Shown here: one piece after another, positions 1-5,368 of the stretch
Position numbering within the stretch: the first letter of the stretch is position 1
Layout of the letters: each line of letters begins with the position of its first letter
From: Methanosarcinales archaeon
GTDB taxonomy: Archaea > Halobacteriota > Methanosarcinia > Methanosarcinales > Methanogasteraceae
Reading direction: 5' to 3'
Assembly (NCBI GenBank): GCA_030605805.1
Contig: JAUWHQ010000180.1
Coordinates: forward strand, 1-10,231
Length of the DNA: 10,231 nucleotides
Translations under genes and position numbers: made by a program
The notes under the pieces: model-generated
Seen by the model: only the letters and a program-made list of their open reading frames with translations
Databases searched by the model: none
Told to the model about the DNA's origin: nothing

Positions 1-591
1 CCAAGAAAGATCGATGCACAGACCGCAAAACAACTGATCGGGCAGGTACCTGTCCTTGTGGATTCGGTGCTCGTTATTATGCCCGAGGATCTTGATTCGG
101 CGATGACGCTGATAGCAGAGACTGCCCCTACATGCGTACAGATCCACAACGATCTCCCAAGTAGCGAGCTTGCAATCATCTCAAAGACCGTTAAGCTGAT
201 CAAAACGATTGCAATCCCGAAAGACACATCATTCGAGATCATCGATCCCATCATAAGCCGCATCAAGGAATTAACCGGAATCGCTGATGCGATACTCCTC
301 GATACGGGCACCGACTCCGGGAGCGGAGGGACCGGCACGGTGCACAACTGGCAGATCAGCGCAGAGATCGTGCGCCGCTGCAAACTGCCGGTCATCCTTG
401 CGGGCGGGCTGACGCCTGACAATGTGGCAGACGCGATACGGCAGGTCCGCCCTTATGCGGTGGACACCGCGTCAGGAGTCGAGATAAAGGGAGCGCGCAA
501 TTCTGGCAGGGTGCGGCAGTTCATCAAGCGGTGCATGGAGGCGGACATGGATGTTGACACAGAGACTGGCGAGGGGGCGTATGATAACTGA
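1..591 (+). CDS. trpF: Phosphoribosylanthranilate isomerase, 5'-truncated by the window edge
   Basis: TrpF converts N-(5-phosphoribosyl)anthranilate to its ribulosyl isomer in tryptophan synthesis and is a cytosolic TIM-barrel enzyme. The reading frame is open from base 1, giving 196 residues, so the GTG at 58 is internal and the true start lies upstream. The first visible residues (PRKI) fit the family's SPR motif after an early beta strand. The catalytic Asp lies in LLDTGTDSGSGGTG (about residues 100-112). The phosphate-binding AGGLTP is at about 134-139 and the VDTASGVE motif near 154-161, all in family order. The N-terminal catalytic Cys segment is outside the window. The stop codon overlaps the next gene's start by 11 bases, so it is probably co-transcribed and translationally coupled with aroD. 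The assignment rests on several conserved motifs. Confidence 0.93.
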   Translation, partial: PRKIDAQTAKQLIGQVPVLVDSVLVIMPEDLDSAMTLIAETAPTCVQIHNDLPSSELAIISKTVKLIKTIAIPKDTSFEIIDPIISRIKELTGIADAILLDTGTDSGSGGTGTVHNWQISAEIVRRCKLPVILAGGLTPDNVADAIRQVRPYAVDTASGVEIKGARNSGRVRQFIKRCMEADMDVDTETGEGAYDN

Positions 592-1324
592 GATCGTTGC
601 AGCGATTGCAGCCGATCCAGTGAGAAATGCGATCCGTGCCGCAAGCAATGGCGCGGATATGATCGAGATCAGGATCGATCTGCTAAACTATTCATCCGAT
701 GCGCCGCATTCACCGGAATCGCTTTGCTTGCTCTTCGAGGAATTAAACAGAGCCGTGAAAATCCCGATCATCGCAACCAACCGCATGAGCGCCGAGGGCG
801 GCGGATTTACCGGGTCAGAAGAGGAACGGATCGGACTATTGCTTTCGGTGCTAAAGATGGTTGATGCGGTCGATATCGAACTTCGTGCAGAGCCAGAGTA
901 CCGGGATCTGGTCGTGCAGAGCGCTAAGGCTGCGAAAAAGCGCGTCATCATCTCGTATCACGATTTTTCGGCGACTCCTGCCATAGCAGAGATGCAGAAG
1001 ATATTATCAGACTGCTTCGATGCCGGCGCCGATATCGCAAAACTCGCCGCAACCCCGCATTCGTACGATGATGCGCTGTGCCTGCTCAAACTCACACTCG
1101 AGAATAGGTCAAAACCGGTCTGCATCATCGGGATGGGTGAGTTTGGTGCGCACACAAGGGTGATCGCGCCGCTTTACGGGTCTGTGATCGCTTATGCATC
1201 GATTGGGGACGCAACAGCACCCGGACAGTTCAGTGTGAGCGAGCTTGTGGGGATGCTGCGGATGCTTTCGGGCGCGGTGCGCGGGCACACGGAAGCAACC
1301 GAAAGTAGGCAATGTCCCAATTAG
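581..1324 (+). CDS. aroD: 3-dehydroquinate dehydratase, type I
   Basis: This enzyme dehydrates 3-dehydroquinate to 3-dehydroshikimate in the shikimate pathway through a Schiff base. The product is 247 residues, the usual archaeal type I length. Visible type I residues are EIRIDLL (Glu29, Arg31, Asp33), TNR (Arg68), the general base His127 in ISYHDFS, the Schiff-base Lys154 in DIAKLAATPHS, Arg193 in HTRVIAPLYGS and Gln216 in APGQF. An upstream in-frame ATG at 551 exists. I chose 581 because MITEIVAAIAADP matches where the family begins and a GAGGGGG stretch just upstream can act as ribosome binding site. The start lies inside the end of trpF, so both aromatic amino acid genes are probably one transcript. 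No clear terminator follows. Confidence 0.93.
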   Translation: MITEIVAAIAADPVRNAIRAASNGADMIEIRIDLLNYSSDAPHSPESLCLLFEELNRAVKIPIIATNRMSAEGGGFTGSEEERIGLLLSVLKMVDAVDIELRAEPEYRDLVVQSAKAAKKRVIISYHDFSATPAIAEMQKILSDCFDAGADIAKLAATPHSYDDALCLLKLTLENRSKPVCIIGMGEFGAHTRVIAPLYGSVIAYASIGDATAPGQFSVSELVGMLRMLSGAVRGHTEATESRQCPN

Positions 1325-1512
1325 GAATAGTTAATGAAAATAGAAAATTTCGTGCCATGTCGTGCCATAGTGTCCACCAAGAGAATAATTATACGCTCTT
1401 TGGCAATCTGCGTTACACAGGTCTCACCAATAAAAAAAAGTAAATGAGAAATAGCTAAATTATAGTGACTTTTGACTACTTTCCGATTACCATCCCTTCC
1501 CTTAGTTCTATT

Positions 1513-1585
1513 AACCGCGGATACACGCAGATAAACGCAGATATCGGGTTAACAAATCTGCGTTCATCCGCGTTTATCTGCGGTT
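1513..1585. repeat. Imperfect inverted repeat made of CGCAGATAAA-type decamers
   Basis: Two 30-base arms (1513-1542 and 1556-1585) are reverse complements at 26 of 30 positions and enclose a 13-base loop. Each arm is itself about three copies of a 10-base unit close to CGCAGATAAA, with variants such as GCGGATACAC and GCGGATGAAC. As RNA or single-stranded DNA this could form a long stem. Similar AACCGCAGATAAACGC-like intergenic sequences are known to me from many unrelated microbial genomes. Their function is not established. Confidence 0.85.
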
Positions 1586-1758
1586 CATCATATTTTCAAC
1601 TGACCCGAAGAACTCTGCAAAACCGATACCCAGGTGCCTAAATAAATGTTAATCTTATAGGGCTCGGTGGGACTGCCACGAGAAGATTCCAGAGAGCCTA
1701 ATTATACCGCCTATTATAATAAACTATCGTGTAGTAGGACACTACCCGAAAGTAACAC

Positions 1759-1765
1759 AAAAAAA
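1759..1765 (-). terminator. T-run just after trxB
   Basis: On the minus strand seven consecutive T residues begin 6 bases after the trxB stop codon, and a 5-bp hairpin (1731-1745) follows further on. Oligo-T tracts are sufficient for termination by archaeal RNA polymerase in many cases, so this is a reasonable transcript end for trxB. Confidence 0.5.
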
Positions 1766-1770
1766 CCAGT

Positions 1771-2673
1771 TTAACCGAGATACCGTTCCACCGATGTCAC
1801 AGCCAGCGCGCCATCGCCCACAGCGGTTGCGACCTGCCGAAGCTCTGTTTGCCTGCAATCACCCGCAGCAAAGATACCGGGAATCGACGTCGCAAGATTC
1901 CTGTCCGTGAGAATGAAGCCGTTTTCATCCTTCCTGACGTCTATAAACTCGGTATTCGGCGTGATGCCCACATACACAAAGACACCGCCGACCGCAAGCT
2001 CCGAACGCTCTTTTGTCCTGACGTTTCTGAGCACCACTCCTTCAACGACATCCTTTCCGAGGATCTCTTCGACCACTGAGTCCCAGACAAACTCGATCAA
2101 TGGATTTTCAAACGCTCTTTCCTGCAAAATCTTCTCCGCCCGGAGTTCCGATCTCCGGTGAACGATGTAGACCTTATTTACGATCTTTGTCAGAAACAGA
2201 GCCTCTGTTATCGCAGAATTTCCACCACCCACCAGCAGGACATCTTTACCTCTGAAAAAGAAGCCATCGCAGGTTGCACAGAAAGAGATGCCCTTCCCGA
2301 TCAGTTCTTCCTCGCCTTTCACCTCAAGACGCCTTGGTTTCGATCCGGATGCGATGATGATCGATTTTGCTCTATAATCGTGATCAAGGGTTTTTACCAA
2401 TTTATACTCGCCCTCGTCCGTTATCAGGGTCACTTCGCCATCCTCAACTACAAGACCCAGCGCTCTTGCCTGTTCCTCAAATTTCTGCATCAACTCCATT
2501 CCGCTGATCCTTTGAAATCCGGGATAATTTTCGACGAGGTCTGAAAGTACGATCTGACCACCAATGCCAAGTTTTTCAAGGAGTATGGCTTTCAAGCGCG
2601 CCCTTTGAGCATATATTCCTGCGGTGATCCCTGCCGGACCACCCCCGACAATGATGAGATCGTAAACGTCCAT
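1771..2673 (-). CDS. trxB: Thioredoxin reductase (FAD/NADPH type)
   Basis: This is a cytosolic flavoprotein that passes electrons from a nicotinamide cofactor through FAD and a redox disulfide to thioredoxin-like proteins. The 300-residue length is typical of low-molecular-weight thioredoxin reductases. The FAD-binding GGGPAG is at residues 10-15, the redox-active CATC at 132-135, a second dinucleotide fold GGGNSA at 149-154, HRRSELR at 172-178 (the pattern linked to NADPH preference), and the C-terminal FAD motif GIFAAGDC at 266-273. The start at MDVYDLIIVG places the Rossmann fold at its normal distance. No Shine-Dalgarno sequence precedes the ATG, but a T/A-rich tract centred about 25 bases upstream could be a TATA element for a leaderless transcript. 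It lies 53 bases after the multiheme cytochrome on the same strand, separated by a hairpin terminator. A ferredoxin-type relative cannot be excluded, though HRR favours NADPH. Confidence 0.93.
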   Translation of the reverse strand: MDVYDLIIVGGGPAGITAGIYAQRARLKAILLEKLGIGGQIVLSDLVENYPGFQRISGMELMQKFEEQARALGLVVEDGEVTLITDEGEYKLVKTLDHDYRAKSIIIASGSKPRRLEVKGEEELIGKGISFCATCDGFFFRGKDVLLVGGGNSAITEALFLTKIVNKVYIVHRRSELRAEKILQERAFENPLIEFVWDSVVEEILGKDVVEGVVLRNVRTKERSELAVGGVFVYVGITPNTEFIDVRKDENGFILTDRNLATSIPGIFAAGDCRQTELRQVATAVGDGALAVTSVERYLG

Positions 2674-2686
2674 AATCGTAGTTGCT

Positions 2687-2728
2687 AAAAAATAAAAATA
2701 AAACGAAAAGTAGGCGGAAAGCCTACTT
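2687..2728 (-). terminator. Hairpin plus T-rich tract ending the cytochrome gene
   Basis: A perfect 8-bp stem (AAGTAGGC paired with GCCTACTT, loop of 5, at 2708-2728) overlaps the cytochrome stop codon. On the minus strand it is followed at once by TTTTCG and further T-rich sequence to about 2687. It has the form of an intrinsic terminator or an RNA 3'-end stabiliser. It would insulate trxB from the cytochrome transcript, at least in part. Confidence 0.75.
2691..2703 (-). promoter_or_regulatory. Possible TATA element for trxB
   Basis: On the minus strand a TTTATTTTTATTT tract is centred about 25 bases before the trxB ATG. With no ribosome binding site present, this spacing fits a leaderless archaeal transcript. 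The same tract also serves as the T-rich tail of the preceding terminator, so the call is tentative. Confidence 0.35.
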
Positions 2729-3692
2729 ATCTTCTTCTCCGGTACATGGCGTACATGGCAGTCAGCAGCAACATCGCCACCGCAGGCAGTCCGCCGAAAC
2801 CAGGTATCTTATCGGCAGCAGCGGGTGTCGTCTCCACCTCTGGCGGCTTCTCGTCGGCTGGTGTTGCTGTTGCAACAGCCGTCGGCGCCTTTACCTCCTT
2901 TTCAGGTGGTCTTCCATGGCAGACTGCGCATTCCGGCGCGGTAGCACTGATCCCGATCGTTGAGAGCAGGTGTATGTTCACTGCATCGTGACAGTTGCTA
3001 CACGGCGGAATGATGATCTGGTTGCCTGCCGGGATATGGCACATCTCACATGTCACACCGATTGGCAGATGCAGATTATGCGGGATTTCGGCAACCGTTG
3101 CGTTCGGAGTGGTCCTGTGGCACTTGTAGCAGCCAGTCGGATCAGAGAGCTCTCCGTGTATCGTTGCAGCATCGTCGTATACGTGACATGCCTGACATGT
3201 GATCGTCATACCTGCTGATTTTACTGGCTTAACGATATCAGGCGCAGTCTTGTGACATTTCGCGCAACTGTCCATGCCCTCGCCGTGTACGGCAACGATC
3301 TCTCCGTGGCAGTGTGCGCACACGAGTTCCTTACCTCCGAAGACCGTGTAGTGCACTGCCTCAAGATCCTTGTGGCAGAATGTGCAATCCTCTGTCTTGA
3401 CCCTGCTGATATGCACCTCATGTATCGGACCTGAGTGGCATTTGATGCACGTTGGTATGCCAATCTCAAATGCCTCACCGTGGCACGCCTCACAGGTCAC
3501 CCTTCCCGCATCCAGTTTCTGCTTGTGGATGATGTGAGGATTCTCTTTATGGCAGTCTGCACAGTTGACCGTATCTGCTGTCAGCGTCAGTGATTCAAAC
3601 TGGGTCTCGACCTCTGCGCCATACGTTATCGCAGCAGTTAATGCAACCAAGATTACAACCGCCAGAAGAGCATTACAAGATTTACTTGTCAT
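2727..3692 (-). CDS. Secreted 11-heme c-type cytochrome with PGF-CTERM surface anchor
   Basis: The 321-residue product has a hydrophobic signal peptide (about residues 7-26, probable cleavage near TYGA). It has eleven CXXCH heme-attachment motifs, beginning at residues 44, 67, 82, 103, 125, 143, 166, 188, 215, 231 and 255. There are ten further His residues (53, 56, 91, 94, 114, 136, 179, 205, 208, 241), nearly enough for bis-His ligation of every heme. A Thr/Pro/Ala/Glu-rich linker (about 262-294) leads to IPGFGG (296-301), a hydrophobic stretch and RRRR at the end. That is the PGF-CTERM tripartite signal, which in archaea is processed by archaeosortase A with lipid attachment. I infer an electron-transfer protein tethered outside the membrane, in or near the S-layer. 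A strong ribosome binding site precedes the start. I do not recognise a named orthologue; partner and electron acceptor are unknown. Confidence 0.92.
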   Translation of the reverse strand: MTSKSCNALLAVVILVALTAAITYGAEVETQFESLTLTADTVNCADCHKENPHIIHKQKLDAGRVTCEACHGEAFEIGIPTCIKCHSGPIHEVHISRVKTEDCTFCHKDLEAVHYTVFGGKELVCAHCHGEIVAVHGEGMDSCAKCHKTAPDIVKPVKSAGMTITCQACHVYDDAATIHGELSDPTGCYKCHRTTPNATVAEIPHNLHLPIGVTCEMCHIPAGNQIIIPPCSNCHDAVNIHLLSTIGISATAPECAVCHGRPPEKEVKAPTAVATATPADEKPPEVETTPAAADKIPGFGGLPAVAMLLLTAMYAMYRRRR

Positions 3693-3697
3693 CTACT

Positions 3698-3706
3698 ATC
3701 ACATCC
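3698..3706 (-). promoter_or_regulatory. Ribosome binding site of the cytochrome gene
   Basis: On the minus strand GGATGTGAT sits 5 bases before the ATG and matches the archaeal consensus GGAGGTGAT at 8 of 9 positions. This fixes the start at 3692. Confidence 0.75.
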
Positions 3707-3756
3707 TTGTTTTGGTTCATGATCTGAAATTAACATTCCTTAAATTATCTGCGGAT

Positions 3757-3770
3757 GCTTATATGCTTTT
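3757..3770. promoter_or_regulatory. TATA element in the divergent cytochrome / rpl21e promoter region
   Basis: GCTTATATGC (3757-3766) reads GCATATAAGC on the other strand, so it is TATA-like in both directions. On the minus strand it is preceded by GAAAA, which resembles a purine-rich BRE. It would place the cytochrome transcript start near 3735, giving a leader of roughly 40 bases with the ribosome binding site inside. For rpl21e it would give a start site near 3788. A second AT-rich element, TTAAAT at 3782-3787, is an alternative for rpl21e and would give a nearly leaderless message. Confidence 0.5.
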
Positions 3771-3812
3771 CTGCGTAACACTTAAATCCATTGAGCCAGT
3801 ATGGTTACGAAC

Positions 3813-4103
3813 ATGGCAAAATCACACGGTGAGCGAAGAAAAACCAGATACAAATTGAAGAAATCTTCGAGAAAAAGAGGGCTATCCGCAATCAGTAAGG
3901 CAATTGCCGAGTTTGAGACCGGGGATATGGTTCACATTGCCATCGATCCGAGTGTGCACAAAGGGATGCCCAACCCCAAGTTTCACGGGCGTACTGGTAA
4001 GGTCGTGTCACAGCGCGGTCGTGCATACATTCTGAGCGTGAGAGATGGCAGATCCATGAAGGAAGTAATCGTGCATCCGCAGCACCTGAGCCTGCAACGA
4101 TAA
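3813..4103 (+). CDS. rpl21e: Large-subunit ribosomal protein L21e
   Basis: L21e is a small basic protein of the large ribosomal subunit found in archaea and eukaryotes. From ATG 3813 the product has 96 residues: a basic N-terminal segment (MAKSHGERRKTRYKLKKSSRK) followed by the SH3-like core. The core carries the family signature GDMVHIAIDPSVHKGMPNP, then the KFHGRTGKV stretch (about residues 37-63). I preferred 3813 over the in-frame ATG at 3801 because archaeal L21e proteins usually begin with a short M-x-x-S-x-G segment; 3801 would add only four residues. It is the first gene of an operon with rpoF and DUF655, with 27-base gaps between genes. This cluster is a common archaeal arrangement. 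Confidence 0.95.
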   Translation: MAKSHGERRKTRYKLKKSSRKRGLSAISKAIAEFETGDMVHIAIDPSVHKGMPNPKFHGRTGKVVSQRGRAYILSVRDGRSMKEVIVHPQHLSLQR

Positions 4104-4130
4104 AACAACAAAATAGAGGGAGATTTAGGC

Positions 4131-4475
4131 ATGATTGTAAAGAAGGTCATCGGTGAGGAGGGGTTAACAGTATCAGAGGCAAAAGAGATACTGGATCGTG
4201 TCAAGGAAGAGAGATCAGGGGAGGAACTTGGTTACGAACTCAGAAAAGCGATCCGTCACGTCGATGCTTTCTCAAAGCTAAATGCCAAAAAATCACGGGA
4301 TCTCGTGAATGATTTGTCAAATCTGGAGAAAATGAAGCCTGAGATTGCAATTAGAATTGCAGACATCCTTCCCAGGACGAGGGACGAACTCCGCAGCATC
4401 TATGCTAAGGAACGGTTCGTGCTCACCGCAGAGGATCTTGATCAGATACTGGATAAGGTAGCCGATTCGATATAA
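4131..4475 (+). CDS. rpoF: DNA-directed RNA polymerase subunit F (Rpb4 homologue)
   Basis: Subunit F pairs with subunit E (Rpb7) to form the stalk of archaeal RNA polymerase, which helps open-complex formation and RNA binding. The 114-residue, charged and mostly alpha-helical product has the archaeal RpoF pattern: a short start (MIVKKVIGEEGLTVSEAKEI), a Lys/Glu-rich middle with YELRKAIRHVDAFSKL, and a C-terminal HRDC-like helical part with IRIADILPRTRDELRSIYAKER and LDQILDKV. The start has a purine-rich GAGGGAGAT ribosome binding site. Its position between rpl21e and the DUF655 gene is the conserved archaeal context and strengthens the call. Confidence 0.93.
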   Translation: MIVKKVIGEEGLTVSEAKEILDRVKEERSGEELGYELRKAIRHVDAFSKLNAKKSRDLVNDLSNLEKMKPEIAIRIADILPRTRDELRSIYAKERFVLTAEDLDQILDKVADSI

Positions 4476-4491
4476 GGTGAAGAGCTGTGTA

Positions 4492-4498
4492 GAGGTGG
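4492..4498 (+). promoter_or_regulatory. Ribosome binding site of the DUF655 gene
   Basis: GAGGTGG four bases before the ATG at 4503 complements the 3' end of archaeal 16S rRNA and supports that start. It lies in the 27-base gap after rpoF. Confidence 0.7.
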
Positions 4499-4502
4499 TT
4501 CA

Positions 4503-5120
4503 ATGCCATTTAGTGATAAGAGATCTGGAAAGGAGAAGTATGTCTGGGTGCTGGATTACCTTCCTTACGGCGATCCGAACGATTCCAGACCTGTGTACCA
4601 GAGAAAACCGTCTATCCATGGAATAGGCGAGAAATACTATGTTCTGATGGAACTGGTCCCAAAAGAAGGGGTTGTGCCGCAGATCGGCGAACGTGTACAT
4701 ATCGGGGACACAGAGCGCAACACGATCGATCATGTGAAGCGCAGGCTGGAATATGAATCCCTGTCCAACGGAGCGAAGACTGAACTCCATTACGTTCTCG
4801 AACAGATCATCCTGCAAGACGAGACTGATTCTATCGGATTTATCAACGAGGCGTATCCTATATCGACCAGACAGCACATGCTTGAGCTGCTTCCGGGCAT
4901 AGGAAAGAAACTGATGTGGACGATACTCGATGAGCGCAAGAAAGGCAAATTCACCAGTTTTAAGGACCTGACAGGGAGGGTGAAGGGGCTGCACAAACCC
5001 GAAGCGATTTTTGCGCGCCAGATCGAGAACGAACTGATCGGCACTGTCAAGTACCGGCTGTTCACGACCAAACCTCCTGAGCCTCGCAGGAAATATGGTC
5101 AGAGGTCAAGCGCGCGGTAG
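4503..5120 (+). CDS. DUF655 family protein, predicted nucleic-acid binding
   Basis: This 205-residue product belongs to the archaeal DUF655 family, which lacks an assigned biochemical role but is expected to bind RNA or DNA. The N-terminal half starts with KYVWVLDYLPYG and contains an OB-like beta-rich region with EKYYVLMELVPKEG and IGERVHIGD (about residues 12-70). The C-terminal half has a helix-hairpin-helix segment, LELLPGIGKKLMWTILDERK (about 127-146), followed by FTSFKDLTGRVKGLHKPEAI. The tail is basic (RRKYGQRSSAR). Conserved placement after rpl21e and rpoF, often before the rRNA dimethylase gene ksgA, suggests a role linked to translation or ribosome maturation. That role is inference. 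Here no ksgA follows. Confidence 0.9.
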   Translation: MPFSDKRSGKEKYVWVLDYLPYGDPNDSRPVYQRKPSIHGIGEKYYVLMELVPKEGVVPQIGERVHIGDTERNTIDHVKRRLEYESLSNGAKTELHYVLEQIILQDETDSIGFINEAYPISTRQHMLELLPGIGKKLMWTILDERKKGKFTSFKDLTGRVKGLHKPEAIFARQIENELIGTVKYRLFTTKPPEPRRKYGQRSSAR

Positions 5121-5267
5121 CGCAGCGCAAATGGCTTGCAGTGAGGCAGCGTGGGGTTTGGTAAACCCGGGAGCGCGCCAGATCCTAAAGCGAAGAACCA
5201 AAAAAGGGCTTTGTGGCATAAAATCGGGCACCGAGGAGATAATCACGTCGATGTTGCCTGTTGTGCT

Positions 5268-5297
5268 GGCTTGCGAAAGCTTGGGCGATGATTTTTT
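5268..5297 (+). terminator. Possible terminator of the ribosomal protein operon
   Basis: A short stem GCTT/AAGC (5269-5280) closes a GCGA loop, which is of the stable GNRA type, and a run of six T follows at 5292-5297. The stem is weak and the spacing to the T-run is long, so this is a tentative transcript end for rpl21e-rpoF-DUF655. Confidence 0.35.
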
Positions 5298-5302
5298 GGT
5301 AG

Positions 5303-5328
5303 TGTCATAAGTTTCATGACTTATCACA
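5303..5328. promoter_or_regulatory. Palindrome upstream of the ubiD-family gene, possible operator
   Basis: TGTCATAAG (5303-5311) and CTTATCACA (5320-5328) are reverse complements at 8 of 9 positions around an 8-base spacer. The repeat spans two DNA turns, the form of a dimeric regulator site, and lies 40 bases before the next start codon. No regulator can be named. Confidence 0.35.
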
Positions 5329-5368
5329 AACATCATAAATGAACAATTGAACAAGTGCAGGTGAAACA

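Larger units (their letters stand above)
1325..1770. other. Gene-free stretch between convergent genes
   Basis: About 446 bases separate the ends of aroD and trxB, and I find no convincing gene here. It is AT-richer than its neighbours. It holds an adjacent 8-9 bp direct repeat (CGTGCCAT at 1351 and 1361), the large inverted repeat at 1513-1585, a possible folded segment at 1661-1698 whose ends GGCTC/GAGCC can pair, a palindromic TATTATAATA at 1712-1721, and a small hairpin GTAGT/ACTAC at 1731-1745. No tRNA-like T-arm was seen. A small RNA is possible but unsupported. Confidence 0.6.
5121..5368 (+). other. Non-coding or degenerate stretch where ksgA is usually found
   Basis: These 248 bases separate DUF655 from the ubiD-family gene. 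An open frame runs from 5095 to 5310, but its product resembles no family I know. Joining two frames gives AVRQRGVW then NPGARQ around 5136-5180, which loosely recalls the start of some archaeal KsgA proteins, but nothing KsgA-like continues. Also present are a 6-bp hairpin GGGTTT/AAACCC (5154-5168), a possible terminator (5268-5297) and a palindrome (5303-5328). Confidence 0.5.

Noticed and set aside
1513..1585. CRISPR array
   Set aside because: The repeated units are about 10 bases, adjacent and in inverted halves, without spacers of constant length, and no cas genes are present.
1655..1705. tRNA or fragment of one
   Set aside because: Some arms can pair, but there is no T-loop GTTCGA motif, no anticodon arm of proper size and no acceptor stem of seven pairs.
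2158..2544. Plus-strand open frame opposite trxB
   Set aside because: Shadow of trxB, whose FAD, CATC and NADPH motifs are intact on the other strand.
5095..5310. Small gene of 71 codons after DUF655
   Set aside because: It overlaps the end of DUF655, lacks a ribosome binding site and resembles no known family; more likely a chance frame or decayed sequence.
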